From the NCBI RefSeq assembly GCF_002420705.1, contig NZ_DIIM01000032.1:57814-121813 (forward strand): DNA of 64,000 bases, in the 5' to 3' direction. Numbering within the stretch: position 1 is the stretch's first letter; every line of letters begins with the position of its first letter. The DNA comes from Sphingobacterium sp. UBA5670. Its GTDB lineage: Bacteria > Bacteroidota > Bacteroidia > Sphingobacteriales > Sphingobacteriaceae. The notes below the pieces were generated by a model. The model was not told where the DNA came from, did not search any database, and saw only the letters and a list, made by a program, of their open reading frames with translations. Position numbers and translations under genes: made by a program. This document shows, in pieces, positions 18,097-28,034 of this stretch.

Positions 18097-18128
18097 AAAA
18101 AAGGCTACTTTGAAAGTAGCCTTTTTTG
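18097..18128. terminator. Bidirectional terminator
   Basis: AAAAAAGGCTACTTT pairs with its complement AGTAGCCTTTTTT around a 3-base loop, with T-tracts both ways, between convergent genes. Confidence 0.9.
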
Positions 18129-18142
18129 TTTCATGTATATGT

Positions 18143-19015
18143 TTAGAATCTAAAGCCTAAAGCCCAATAGTTCTCAAAAAACCAGATCTGTTGGGATGCT
18201 TTGTCTACCCCTCTTCTTCCTGTTGTGCGAATATTGGTTAAATCAGTCCAGCCCGTTTTAAAATTCCCCTGAAGGTAGAGTCCTTTATAAAAACGGTAGT
18301 GCAAACCAACCTTTGCCGAAGCACCATATCCCGCAATGTTCCAAAAGTGGTTGGCCCCTTCGCCAAAAAGATGCACGTCGGAACGAGGAATCAATAAACC
18401 TACATCCACACCAGATTCCATTGTCAGCACCTGTTGACCTTTACGATTATTGATGATGTCATCATAACGCTCCAGACCTACTGAGGCAAAGTTATAACCA
18501 TCTGTATGCTCAAATGTTAGCATAGCAGAGTCCACAGTGATCAATTCACCGTTATATTGCCCCGCGCGATTCCCTGTCGGAATACCTGGATTAGAAATCT
18601 CTTCCCCAATGAAACCTGAAATCTTTATTTGCTGTGGAATATCAACCACATATTTCATATGGTCCCATCCCAATGAAATTGAATAGTTATCCTTGATATA
18701 ATAACCAAAGTGGAGATTAAATTGTGGAATAGTCAACCGGCTTGGATCAAAATAAGTTGAACCAAATTTAGTTGGCCTGTCACCCGCTTTTACATCGTGC
18801 AGTATAAAGTCATAATTGGGACCTTTAAAATGAATATCTGATTTCGCGTAAGAAGAGAAGTTGTACCCCCAAAAGAAGAAGAATTTGCCTTTGTTACTTT
18901 CTGTTCTCAAATTTTTCGGTTTGAAAATGCTTTTTCCTATCTCAGGATTTTCTTGGGCAAATAAGGCAGAAACACTTAATGCAAGCGCTCCAATCGTTAA
19001 AAATATTTTTCTCAT
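18143..19015 (-). CDS. Outer-membrane beta-barrel protein
   Basis: Read from the ATG at 19015 the product is 290 residues with a clean signal peptide, MRKIFLTIGALALSVSALFAQ, cleaved after the AQ; a 5' extension to 19051 is disfavoured. The mature part has alternating short strands with many aromatic residues (FFFWGYNFSSYAKSDIHF, FNLHFGYYIKDNYSISLGWDHMKY). It ends with aromatic FENYWALGFRF, the terminal Phe being a typical outer-membrane insertion signal. I do not recognise a specific family or ligand. Confidence 0.82.
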   Translation of the reverse strand: MRKIFLTIGALALSVSALFAQENPEIGKSIFKPKNLRTESNKGKFFFFWGYNFSSYAKSDIHFKGPNYDFILHDVKAGDRPTKFGSTYFDPSRLTIPQFNLHFGYYIKDNYSISLGWDHMKYVVDIPQQIKISGFIGEEISNPGIPTGNRAGQYNGELITVDSAMLTFEHTDGYNFASVGLERYDDIINNRKGQQVLTMESGVDVGLLIPRSDVHLFGEGANHFWNIAGYGASAKVGLHYRFYKGLYLQGNFKTGWTDLTNIRTTGRRGVDKASQQIWFFENYWALGFRF

Positions 19016-19217
19016 ATCGGTGCTAAAAACGTTGGGCAAAAGTACCGGCATTCTATTTTATAAGCAAATAAAATAAGTGAAAATTGGTAAAATATGACGA
19101 AGATCAAAGAAATGGCATTCCATTCAGAATACAAATCTTCATAACTTCTCAGGTACGGACAGTAATTTAAAGCGAACTGAAAATTCTTTCTGTCCAATAA
19201 CATCAGACATTTTAGAA

Positions 19218-19254
19218 AAAAAGCTGCTTCCCTGGAATGGAAAGCAGCTTTTTC
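19218..19254 (-). terminator. Terminator after the aconitase operon
   Basis: AAAAAGCTGCTT (19218-19229) pairs with AAGCAGCTTTTT (19242-19253), with more pairing inward at CC/GG. It lies just past the acnA stop in the minus direction. Confidence 0.82.
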
Positions 19255-19274
19255 ATTTTATTTCTAAAGAATTA

Positions 19275-21539
19275 TTATCCTTGATTTTTGCGGATGATAT
19301 TCAAAGCTCCACCAGCTTTGAACCACTCGATTTGTTGCGCATTGTACGTATGATTCGCCAAAATCTCCTCCGTTGTACCATCAGCATGATGTAACACAAG
19401 CGTTAATGGTTTACCTGGAGCAAATTCTGTTAGACCAATAATATCAATGGTATCATTCTCCTGAATCTTGTTATAATCGTCTTTGTTCGCAAACGTCAAT
19501 CCCAACATTCCTTGTTTTTTAAGGTTTGTTTCGTGAATACGTGCAAACGACTTCACCAAAACAGCACGAACACCCAAATGACGAGGTTCCATTGCCGCAT
19601 GCTCACGGGAAGAACCTTCACCGTAGTTTTCATCACCGACTACGATTGAACCCACACCGTGTGCTTTGTAATCCCGTTGCGTTGCAGGAACAGGACCGTA
19701 CTCACCTGTCAATTGGTTTTTGACGTTATCTGTTTTCTCATTGAAGAAATTCACGGCACCGATCAACATGTTGTTTGAAATATTATCCAAGTGACCACGG
19801 TATTTCAACCAAGGACCAGCCATAGAAATATGGTCAGTAGTACATTTACCTTTCGCTTTAATCAATAATTTCAAACCTTTTAAATCAGTACCTTCCCAAG
19901 GAGTAAAGGGCTCCAACAATTGAAGACGGTCTGATGTTGGTGCCACATCAACCACGACGGAACTACCGTCAGCCGCTGGTGCCTGATACCCTGGATCATC
20001 TACCGCAAATCCCTTTGTTGGCAATTCGTCACCCACAGGTGGATCCAGCTTCACTTGCTCACCTTTATTATTGGTTAACGTATCAGTCACTGGATTAAAG
20101 CCCAAATTACCAGAAATCGCAATCGCAGCAACCAATTCTGGCGATGCAACAAATGCATATGTGTTCGGGTTACCATCAGCGCGTTTCGCAAAGTTACGGT
20201 TGAATGAATGGACGATCGTATTTTTCTCTTGTTTATCGGCACCTACACGATCCCACATACCGATACAAGGACCACATGCATTCGTAAAAATCGTCGCATT
20301 GAGGTCTTCAAAAGTTTTCAGCAAACCATCACGATCAGCCGTAAAACGTACTTGTTCCGAGCCTGGGTTAATTCCGAATTCAGCTTTTGTGATTAGTCCT
20401 TTATCCACAGCCTGTCTTGCAATAGAGGCCGCACGTGATAAATCTTCATAAGAAGAGTTTGTACACGAACCGATCAATCCCCATTCTACTTGCAAAGGCC
20501 AGCCATTCTTTTCAGCTTCTTCGCGCATGCGTGAAACTGGTGTATACAAATCTGGCGTAAAAGGACCATTTAGAGAAGGTTCCAGCTCAGATAGATTGAT
20601 TTCTATTAACTGATCGAAATACTGCTCAGGATTAGCATAAACTTCCGCATCCGCTGTCAGATGTTCTTTAATTACATTTGCAGCATCCGCCACTTCGGCA
20701 CGACCTGTAGCACGTAAATAACGCTCCATTGATTCGTCATAACCGAAAGTTGAAGTTGTCGCACCAATTTCAGCGCCCATGTTACAGATTGTTCCTTTTC
20801 CTGTACAAGATAGAGACTCCGCACCTTCGCCAAAATACTCAACGATAGCACCTGTTCCACCTTTCACAGTCAGGATACCTGCAACTTTCAAGATCACATC
20901 TTTTGCAGCGGCCCATCCGCTGAGCTTACCTGTTAATTTTACACCGATCAGCTTAGGAAACTTAAGCTCCCAAGGCAAACCCGCCATAACATCACAAGCA
21001 TCAGCACCACCCACACCGATCGCAACCATACCTAAACCACCGGCATTCACCGTATGCGAGTCTGTACCGATCATCATACCGCCTGGAAAAGCATAGTTTT
21101 CCAAAACAACCTGGTGAATAATACCTGCTCCAGGTTTCCAGAAACCGATACCATACTTATTGGACACAGAACTCAAAAAGTTAAATACTTCAGAGCTTTC
21201 GTTTTTAGCTCGCGCTAAATCTTTGTCAGCCCCTTCTTTCGCCTGAATCAGGTGATCACAGTGTACAGTAGAAGGAACTGCCACCTTTGGACGCCCAGCT
21301 TGCATAAATTGCAATAATGCCATCTGTGCAGTTGCATCCTGCATAGCAACGCGATCTGGAGCAAAGTCGACGTAAGAAACGCCACGTTTGTAATCTTCAG
21401 TAGCATTGCCATCCCAAAGGTGGGCATACAAAATTTTCTCAGATAAAGTTAAAGGTTTGTTAACCACTTGACGAGCAGCAGCTATGCGCTCGTCATATTG
21501 GCTATAAACCTTTTTAATCATATCTATATCAAAAGCCAT
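19275..21539 (-). CDS. acnA: Aconitate hydratase (mitochondrial-like type)
   Basis: The enzyme isomerises citrate to isocitrate in the TCA cycle through cis-aconitate, using a 4Fe-4S cluster. The 754-residue protein shows the three cluster cysteines in GSCTNSSYED and NACGPCIGMWD. Also visible are GTDSHTVNAGGLGMVAIGVGGADA and the swivel domain with GDENYGEGSSREHAA and an Arg-containing KSFARIHETN. Length matches the Bacteroidota/mitochondrial aconitase. It lies 50 bases downstream of acnB on the same strand with no terminator between, so the two aconitases form one operon. Confidence 0.95.
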   Translation of the reverse strand: MAFDIDMIKKVYSQYDERIAAARQVVNKPLTLSEKILYAHLWDGNATEDYKRGVSYVDFAPDRVAMQDATAQMALLQFMQAGRPKVAVPSTVHCDHLIQAKEGADKDLARAKNESSEVFNFLSSVSNKYGIGFWKPGAGIIHQVVLENYAFPGGMMIGTDSHTVNAGGLGMVAIGVGGADACDVMAGLPWELKFPKLIGVKLTGKLSGWAAAKDVILKVAGILTVKGGTGAIVEYFGEGAESLSCTGKGTICNMGAEIGATTSTFGYDESMERYLRATGRAEVADAANVIKEHLTADAEVYANPEQYFDQLIEINLSELEPSLNGPFTPDLYTPVSRMREEAEKNGWPLQVEWGLIGSCTNSSYEDLSRAASIARQAVDKGLITKAEFGINPGSEQVRFTADRDGLLKTFEDLNATIFTNACGPCIGMWDRVGADKQEKNTIVHSFNRNFAKRADGNPNTYAFVASPELVAAIAISGNLGFNPVTDTLTNNKGEQVKLDPPVGDELPTKGFAVDDPGYQAPAADGSSVVVDVAPTSDRLQLLEPFTPWEGTDLKGLKLLIKAKGKCTTDHISMAGPWLKYRGHLDNISNNMLIGAVNFFNEKTDNVKNQLTGEYGPVPATQRDYKAHGVGSIVVGDENYGEGSSREHAAMEPRHLGVRAVLVKSFARIHETNLKKQGMLGLTFANKDDYNKIQENDTIDIIGLTEFAPGKPLTLVLHHADGTTEEILANHTYNAQQIEWFKAGGALNIIRKNQG

Positions 21540-21589
21540 ATCTCTCTAATTTATGTTGTTTAATTAAGTTTTTAACTCCTAATCACTAA

Positions 21590-24352
21590 TTATTTTGTTG
21601 GAATAGGCGCAAACTTTGTTAAGTTAATGCCTTCAACAGCAGCTTTATATTCTTCAATATTAGGAATGCGGCCCAAGATCGCTGAAAGAACAACAACCGG
21701 TGTTGATGCTAATAAGGACTCTCCTTTTTTACCATCTCTGTCTTCAACAACACGTCCTTGGAATAAACGGGTTGAAGTGGCCATTACCGTGTCACCTTTA
21801 GCCGCTTTTTCCTGGTTACCCATACAAAGGTTACAACCTGGACGTTCCAAATACATAATATTCTCGTATTCAGTACGTGCCGTACTTTTTGGTAAAGCAT
21901 CGCTAAATTCAAACCCAGAGTATTTTTGTAAGAATTCCCAATCGCCTTCCGCTTTCAACTCATCGATGATATTGTAAGTTGGAGCAGCAACGACCAAAGG
22001 GGCTTCAAACGTAACGACACCTTTTTGCTGTTCAATGTTTTTCAACATTTTCGACACGATTTTCAAATCGTCTTTGTGAACCATACAAGAACCAACGAAA
22101 CCTAAATCTACCTTTTTGTTTCCACCGTAATAAGAAAGGTCGCGAATCGTATCGTGTGTATAACGTTTGGAAACGTCCGCATTATTCACATCTGGATCAG
22201 CAATCATCGGTTCTTCGATGATATCCAGATCAATAACAACTTCTGCATAATATTTTGCATTGGTATCTGGAGTTAAAGCAGGCTTAGCACCAGATTTAAT
22301 TTCCTCAATACGTTTATTCGCCTTGTCAATTAAGCCCTGTAAAACATTGTTTTTGTTTTCCATGCCTTTATCGATCATAATCTGAATACGGTTTTTAGCG
22401 ATCTCCAATGATTCGATCAACGTATTATCCTGCGAAATACAAATAGAAGCTTTCGCTTTCATTTCTGCAGTCCAGTCAGTAAAAGTAAATGCCTGATCGG
22501 CTAAAAGCGTTCCGATATGAACTTCAATAATTCTGCCTTGGAAAACGTTCTCGCCAGCAAATTGCTGCAGCATCTGTGCTTGTGTAGCATGAACCACATC
22601 ACGGAAATCCATGTGTTCTTTCATACTGCCTTTAAATGTAACTTTTACCGATTCAGGGATTGGCATAGAAGCTTCACCTGTCGCTAAAGCTAGCGCCACC
22701 GTACCAGAGTCTGCACCAAAAGCCACACCTTTAGACATACGGGTATGTGAATCACCTCCGATGATGATCGCCCACTCATCAATGGTAATATCATTTAATA
22801 CCTTATGAATAACGTCTGTCATTGAATGATATACACCTTGAGGGTCACGTGCTGTGATCAATCCAAAGTCATTCATAAATTTCATCAGTTTTGGAATATT
22901 CGCTTGTGCTTTTTTATCCCATACCGATGCTGTATGACAACCTGATTGATAAGCGCCATCTACTGTAGGTGAAATTACCGTAGCAGCCATTGCTTCTAAC
23001 TCCTGCGCAGTCATCAAACCTGTTGTATCTTGCGACCCAACAATATTCACCTTAACACGAACGTCAGAACCAGCATGTAATACCTTACCTGGTGTTACAC
23101 CAACTGCATTTTTATTGAAGATTTTCTCCACCGCAGTTAGACCTTGACCTTCAATTGTAATTTCTTTTGAAGGAGCAAATACCGCAGGCGCTTGAATACC
23201 TAAAGTTTCCGCTGCAAAAGTTTGGATTTTTTTACCAAAGACAATAGCATAAGAACCACCTGCTTTAATAAATTCCATTTTTTGAGGAGTCAAAGCTTTC
23301 GATATATCGATTAGCTCCTGCTCGCCATTATATAATTTTTTAGTCTTTGTATTGATCGTTAAAACAGTACCTGTAGCGACAGAATAAGCTTCTTCAAGAA
23401 TCGGCTCATTTTTCTCATTACGGATTACGTTACCATTTTCATCCACTTTCTTCACCCAGTTTTTAAGATCTATACCGATACCTCCGGTTACATCTACTGT
23501 AGTCAAGAAAATTGGTGAGATACCATTCGTACCACCTACAATAGGTGCTATATTGACAAATGGAACATAAGGACTCGCTTGTTTACCTGTCCAAAGTGCT
23601 ACGTTGTTTACACCTGACATACGAGATGAGCCTACCCCCATTGTACCTTTCTCAGCAATTAACATGACACTTTTACCAGGGTGTTGCGCCTGTAACTCAA
23701 CGATCTGTTGCTGTGCTTCAGGTGTGATCATACATTTTCCATGTAATTCACGATCTGAACGCGAGTGAGCCTGGTTACCTGGCGACAATAAATCTGTCGA
23801 GATATCACCTTCACCAGCGATAAAAGTAATCACCTGAATTTCCTCAGCAACCTCAGGCAGTTTTGTGAAAAACTCTGCTTTTGCGTAGCTTTCTAAAATA
23901 TCTTTTGCAACCTCATTGCCTTGTTCAAAAGCTTCTTTCAAACGAGCGGTATCCGCGTCATATAAGAAAACTTGTGTTTTAAGAACCTCAGCTGCCTGTT
24001 TTGCAATAGCTAGGTCTGTACCCAAAGCCAGGTCCAATAAAACCTTGATTGAAGGACCACCCTTCATATGTGACAACAATTCAAAAGCGAAATCAGGTGT
24101 AATTTCAGCAACAACTGATTCACCCAGAACAATTTCCTTCAGGAATTGTGCTTTAACACCCGCTGCAGGCGTAGTACCCGGCAACGTGTTGTAAATAAAC
24201 AATCTTAAAGATTCAGCTCTATTTTCATTGTTTAAATCTTTAATCTGAGCAATTACTTCACTTAGTAATTCTGCTCCGTCAATAGGCTTAGGATGTAATC
24301 CTTGGCCTTCTCGTTCTACAACCTCTTGTACGTAATCGTTGTAAATACTCAT
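21590..24352 (-). CDS. acnB: Bifunctional aconitate hydratase 2 / 2-methylisocitrate dehydratase
   Basis: AcnB catalyses citrate-isocitrate isomerisation and can dehydrate 2-methylisocitrate. The 920-residue protein has the AcnB order: an N-terminal HEAT-like helical domain (about 1-160), the swivel domain early in the chain, then the three cluster domains. The cluster cysteines are in GFVGSCMVH and ERPGCNLCMGNQEK near the C-terminus. DSHTRMSKGVAFGADSGTVALALATG is the family signature. It is the first gene of the acnB-acnA pair. Confidence 0.95.
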   Translation of the reverse strand: MSIYNDYVQEVVEREGQGLHPKPIDGAELLSEVIAQIKDLNNENRAESLRLFIYNTLPGTTPAAGVKAQFLKEIVLGESVVAEITPDFAFELLSHMKGGPSIKVLLDLALGTDLAIAKQAAEVLKTQVFLYDADTARLKEAFEQGNEVAKDILESYAKAEFFTKLPEVAEEIQVITFIAGEGDISTDLLSPGNQAHSRSDRELHGKCMITPEAQQQIVELQAQHPGKSVMLIAEKGTMGVGSSRMSGVNNVALWTGKQASPYVPFVNIAPIVGGTNGISPIFLTTVDVTGGIGIDLKNWVKKVDENGNVIRNEKNEPILEEAYSVATGTVLTINTKTKKLYNGEQELIDISKALTPQKMEFIKAGGSYAIVFGKKIQTFAAETLGIQAPAVFAPSKEITIEGQGLTAVEKIFNKNAVGVTPGKVLHAGSDVRVKVNIVGSQDTTGLMTAQELEAMAATVISPTVDGAYQSGCHTASVWDKKAQANIPKLMKFMNDFGLITARDPQGVYHSMTDVIHKVLNDITIDEWAIIIGGDSHTRMSKGVAFGADSGTVALALATGEASMPIPESVKVTFKGSMKEHMDFRDVVHATQAQMLQQFAGENVFQGRIIEVHIGTLLADQAFTFTDWTAEMKAKASICISQDNTLIESLEIAKNRIQIMIDKGMENKNNVLQGLIDKANKRIEEIKSGAKPALTPDTNAKYYAEVVIDLDIIEEPMIADPDVNNADVSKRYTHDTIRDLSYYGGNKKVDLGFVGSCMVHKDDLKIVSKMLKNIEQQKGVVTFEAPLVVAAPTYNIIDELKAEGDWEFLQKYSGFEFSDALPKSTARTEYENIMYLERPGCNLCMGNQEKAAKGDTVMATSTRLFQGRVVEDRDGKKGESLLASTPVVVLSAILGRIPNIEEYKAAVEGINLTKFAPIPTK

Positions 24353-24710
24353 AGATATCTATCTTTCTATTTTATGGGCAGCATAGAAACACATTGTCTT
24401 TCTAAACCACCATGTCTGTTATATAATTCAGCTAATGCACCATCCATCGGGTCTCCCTGACAAATCACAAATTAGCCCTTCCACTTTATGTTTTGAAGCT
24501 GATCTATTTGTCGTAAATCAACTTGCATGACTAATTACAAAAATAGTGAAAATCCAGCTTTAAACGCATGCATTCCATTTATTTAAATCAATTTGGAATT
24601 GTTCTAAACAGTACTTATGCAATCCTGCCATCTTTTTTTGAAATCCGCTATGCCGCCTCTATTTCTGTCATAAAAAAAGGTGATTTATATTATTAAATCA
24701 CCTTTTCGTC
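24353..24710. other. Intergenic region upstream of acnB
   Basis: There is no gene here. On the minus strand TATTTTTG (24545 down to 24538) fits the -7 consensus, about 185 bases before the acnB start, with a poor -33 match; it would give a long leader. The far end holds the rpe terminator. Confidence 0.5.
24675..24706 (-). terminator. Terminator after rpe
   Basis: AAAAGGTGATTTA (24675-24687) pairs exactly with TAAATCACCTTTT (24694-24706) around a 6-base loop, directly after the rpe stop on the minus strand. Confidence 0.88.
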
Positions 24711-25391
24711 TTATATACTTTCTACAGTTATATCAATGTCTTTTAATGCTTTCACAGTTTCTAGCGGATCTGTCGCGTTGAAGACAAATGAACCTGCCAC
24801 CAGCACATCTGCTCCGGCTTTCAATAACTGTGCTGCATTCGCAGTCGTTACTCCCCCATCGATTTCAATCAACAGACCATCATTCACACCCTGCGCCATA
24901 GCTCTTAGTTCCTGCACTTTGGCATAGGTATTCGGAATAAATTTCTGACCACCGAATCCCGGATTAACAGACATGATACAGACCAAGTCTAAATCCGCCA
25001 GAACATCTTTCAAAAGTGCTACTGGCGTATGTGGATTCAAGGCAACACCAGCTTTACAGCCCAATTCCTTAATCGCAGCCAGTGTACGATGCAAATGTGT
25101 ACAGGCCTCATAATGCACAGTAATAATCTCTGCACCAGAGTCTTTACATACCTGCAGATAACGGTCTGGATCAACAATCATCAAATGTACATCCAAAGGT
25201 TTAGTAGCATGTTTTGCAATAGCCTGCATAACTGGAAATCCAAAAGAGATATTGGGAACGAAAACACCGTCCATAATATCAATATGAAACCAATCTGCCT
25301 CACTATTGTTTACCATGATAATATCATCGTATAATTTCGCAAAGTCTGCCGCAAGAACGGATGGAGCAATTAGATGTGATTTTGTTGACAT
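24711..25391 (-). CDS. rpe: Ribulose-phosphate 3-epimerase
   Basis: The enzyme interconverts ribulose-5-phosphate and xylulose-5-phosphate in the pentose phosphate pathway. I use the ATG at 25391 (226 residues, MSTKSHLIAPSVLAADF), the standard family length; an upstream ATG at 25436 only adds a Lys-rich extension. The TIM barrel shows HIDIMDGVFVPNISFG, DVHLMIVDPDRYL, the SVNPGFGGQKFI loop and LIEIDGGVTTANA. These hold the expected metal and catalytic Asp and His residues. Confidence 0.95.
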   Translation of the reverse strand: MSTKSHLIAPSVLAADFAKLYDDIIMVNNSEADWFHIDIMDGVFVPNISFGFPVMQAIAKHATKPLDVHLMIVDPDRYLQVCKDSGAEIITVHYEACTHLHRTLAAIKELGCKAGVALNPHTPVALLKDVLADLDLVCIMSVNPGFGGQKFIPNTYAKVQELRAMAQGVNDGLLIEIDGGVTTANAAQLLKAGADVLVAGSFVFNATDPLETVKALKDIDITVESI

Positions 25392-25501
25392 GTAGTATTT
25401 TTTTCGCAAAGATAACAAGTATTTTTTGTTCATCATAGCCTTTACCCGTTTTAATACCTACAAACGACAATTGGCAGAAGCTGCAAAAAATAAATTATAA
25501 C

Positions 25502-25509
25502 TACATTTG
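25502..25509 (+). promoter_or_regulatory. Candidate -7 promoter element (TACATTTG)
   Basis: TACATTTG fits the -7 consensus and is identical to the element at 976. It lies 33 bases before the GTG start at 25543. The only upstream TTG (25471) is too far away for a normal -33. Confidence 0.42.
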
Positions 25510-25542
25510 TATATTAACATTATATCAAAAATATAGCTCACA

Positions 25543-27660
25543 GTGGGAAGATTAAAAATAAAATACAAAAGAGAATTAAATACAACGGAGAACCTCGTCC
25601 GAAAAATTGGATTAATACTTATCACCATCATTCTGATCTGTATATTCCTTCCCAAACAGCCTCGGTTTCGCTATGAATTCCAAAAAGGAAAAGTATGGAA
25701 TCATGAGAATCTGATATCACCTTATAATTTTGCCATCCTAAAAACGCAGGAGGAATTAAATGCGGATAAGAAAAGTATCTTAAACACGATTCAACCGATT
25801 TACAATGCCAATACGACAACGAGCAAAGAGCAAATTGATCAGTTCAATACCGACCTCGCCGAAAAATGGCAAAGCAGCAAGCTGGATACTACACATGAGA
25901 ATATTGCGGATTATAGAAATGCCGGTAACGCCATCTTAAACCACCTCTATGGCAAAGGAATTCTATCATTGAACAACCGCTTTCAAAACCGCAGCAATGA
26001 CAAATCTCCCGCTTCTAAGCATTACAACTTCACACTGATCCAGGATAAAGTTGCCACCCAAAAAAACACAGCCGACTGTTATACCATCGAAAGCTCCTAT
26101 GGGTATATGGATGAGATCATGCCCAAATTGACCAAAATAAAACAAAAGAGTTGGCTGGAGGAAATTTTAAAAAATTACATTACCATCAACTACATTTATA
26201 ACGATCAACAAACAGAAGCTTTAGAACAAAATGCCATTGCAAACATATCGGCTACGCGCGGTGTGGTCCAAAAAGGAGAACTGATCGCTGAAAAAGAGAA
26301 AATCATATCCAATGAGACTTATCAAAAACTCGAGTCGCTTCGTAAGGTATATGAAGATGAAGGCAAGATCAGTGGAAATCAAAACTATGTGACGCTTGGA
26401 CAATTTCTGATTATCTCGCTTGCCCTTTCTATTTTGATGGTATTCCTTTTTCTTTTCCGCAAGGATATCTATTTTAACAATAGGTTGCTGGTCATTATCA
26501 TGATTGTGATCATTGGGATGCTCGCTGTCCTGTCCTGGGCCATTAAAATTAAAATACCTAATCTCTATTATATCCCATTTTGTGCCGTCCCCATTATAAT
26601 CCGTATTCTTTTTGATACGCGGGTAGCACTCAATATTCACCTGTTGATGGTGTTGCTTGCGGGGCTCTTTGTACCGAATAGTTTTGAGTTTGTCTTCTTG
26701 CAGTTTATGGCTGGAATTGTTGCGATCTATAGCATTAAAACATTGGTCAAACGGGAACAGCTGTTCATTTCGTCTGCTATTATCCTCGGTACCTACTGGA
26801 TTGCTTACATTGGCTTGGTCGTCACGAGAAACGGATCTATAGACACCATCTACTGGTCTGACCTTCTTCCTTTTTTCGTAAGTGTGATGATTACCTTATT
26901 GGCTTATCCGATGATCTATGCATTCGAAAAGTTATTTGGTATTGTATCTGACCTAACGCTCATGGAGCTTACCAATAGTAACTCCAAATTATTACGGGAG
27001 CTCTCTTTTAAAGCGCCGGGAACATTTCAGCACTCTTTACAAGTGGCTAATCTAGCGGAAGCCGCTATCTACAAAATCGGCGGGAATCCGCTGTTGGTCC
27101 GCGCCGGAGCCTTATACCACGATATCGGAAAACTGACAAACCCGCAATTTTTCATTGAGAACCAGCGGACAGAAAAAAATCCGCACGATGAGCTGTCTCC
27201 GGAACAAAGTGCGCAGATTATTATATCACATGTCATCAAAGGAGTCGATATTGCCAAAAAACATCAGTTGCCCGATGTTATCCTTGATTTTATCCGCACG
27301 CACCATGGAACGACCCGTGTTGACTACTTTTATAACGTTTTTGTCAAGAACAATCCCGACAAACTGGTTGACGAATCTTTATTTACCTACCCCGGTCCAA
27401 TTCCTTTTTCCAAGGAAACAGCCGTACTCATGATGGCCGACTCAGTGGAAGCCGCATCACGTGCACTGAAGGAACCGTCTGAGGAGTCTATCAATAATCT
27501 TGTCGACAAGATTATTGAGCACAAATTGATGCGCGGTCAGTTCAATAATAGCAATATTACACTCAAAGATATCACCGAATCTGCGGTTATTTTTAAAGCT
27601 ATGCTCAAAAGTATCTACCATGTTCGGGTTGATTATGATTTGAGCAAAAAAACAATGTAA
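25543..27660 (+). CDS. 7TM-HD family membrane phosphodiesterase (PgpH-like)
   Basis: The layout matches PgpH, a membrane c-di-AMP phosphodiesterase. The 705-residue protein starts with a TM helix (about 26-38, LILITIILICIFL). A large extracytoplasmic 7TMR-HDED-type domain follows (about 45-280), then about seven TM helices (about 285-475). The cytoplasmic HD domain carries FQHSLQVANLAEA, the HD pair in LYHDIGKL, and HGTTRVDYFY. It begins with GTG; no in-frame ATG precedes the first TM. The biochemical role in this phylum is inferred from family. It precedes tRNA-Ser. Confidence 0.9.
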   Translation: MGRLKIKYKRELNTTENLVRKIGLILITIILICIFLPKQPRFRYEFQKGKVWNHENLISPYNFAILKTQEELNADKKSILNTIQPIYNANTTTSKEQIDQFNTDLAEKWQSSKLDTTHENIADYRNAGNAILNHLYGKGILSLNNRFQNRSNDKSPASKHYNFTLIQDKVATQKNTADCYTIESSYGYMDEIMPKLTKIKQKSWLEEILKNYITINYIYNDQQTEALEQNAIANISATRGVVQKGELIAEKEKIISNETYQKLESLRKVYEDEGKISGNQNYVTLGQFLIISLALSILMVFLFLFRKDIYFNNRLLVIIMIVIIGMLAVLSWAIKIKIPNLYYIPFCAVPIIIRILFDTRVALNIHLLMVLLAGLFVPNSFEFVFLQFMAGIVAIYSIKTLVKREQLFISSAIILGTYWIAYIGLVVTRNGSIDTIYWSDLLPFFVSVMITLLAYPMIYAFEKLFGIVSDLTLMELTNSNSKLLRELSFKAPGTFQHSLQVANLAEAAIYKIGGNPLLVRAGALYHDIGKLTNPQFFIENQRTEKNPHDELSPEQSAQIIISHVIKGVDIAKKHQLPDVILDFIRTHHGTTRVDYFYNVFVKNNPDKLVDESLFTYPGPIPFSKETAVLMMADSVEAASRALKEPSEESINNLVDKIIEHKLMRGQFNNSNITLKDITESAVIFKAMLKSIYHVRVDYDLSKKTM

Positions 27661-27742
27661 TTTTAATTGTCAAACAACAAATTGAATTTCAAACGCTTAT
27701 TGCAACGTTACATTTTTTTTGCATTTTTTTTATTATTTAGAC

Positions 27743-27773
27743 TTTGCAGAATCAAATAATTGCCTTATGTTTG
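27743..27773 (+). promoter_or_regulatory. Promoter of tRNA-Ser (TTTG-N19-TATGTTTG)
   Basis: TTTG (27743-27746) and TATGTTTG (27766-27773) are separated by 19 bases, matching both Bacteroidota promoter boxes. The predicted start of transcription lies about 10 bases before the mature tRNA. It is the best promoter in the window. Confidence 0.8.
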
Positions 27774-27787
27774 CAATGTCAAAACGA

Positions 27788-27877
27788 GGAAGGGTGCCTG
27801 AGTGGCCGAAAGGAACAGTTTGCTAAACTGTCGTACTGGAAACGGTACCGCGGGTTCGAATCCCGCCTCTTCCGCCA
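27788..27877 (+). tRNA. tRNA-Ser(GCT)
   Basis: The 90-base tRNA has a 7-bp acceptor stem, GGAAGGG with CTCTTCC, discriminator G and an encoded CCA. The anticodon arm ACAGTTTGCTAAACTGT has anticodon GCT, reading AGC/AGU serine codons. The long variable arm (GTACTGGAAACGGTAC) is typical of tRNA-Ser. The T arm is GCGGGTTCGAATCCCGC. Confidence 0.97.
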
Positions 27878-27881
27878 AGAC

Positions 27882-27920
27882 AAAAAAGCTTTCTGAGAAA
27901 TCAGAAAGCTTTTTTTTTGT
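27882..27920 (+). terminator. Terminator after tRNA-Ser
   Basis: AAAAAGCTTTCTGA pairs with TCAGAAAGCTTTTT around a GAAA loop, followed by a long T-run. Confidence 0.92.
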
Positions 27921-28034
27921 TTCCAGTGAAAGGCAACACCAAAAACAGCATCACGTAAAAAATCCAGGAGAAAGCGGTTCATGAGGACAAGAAGGTTTTC
28001 ATCTCATTTGCCATCCAATCCGGTTAAAGGCCCC

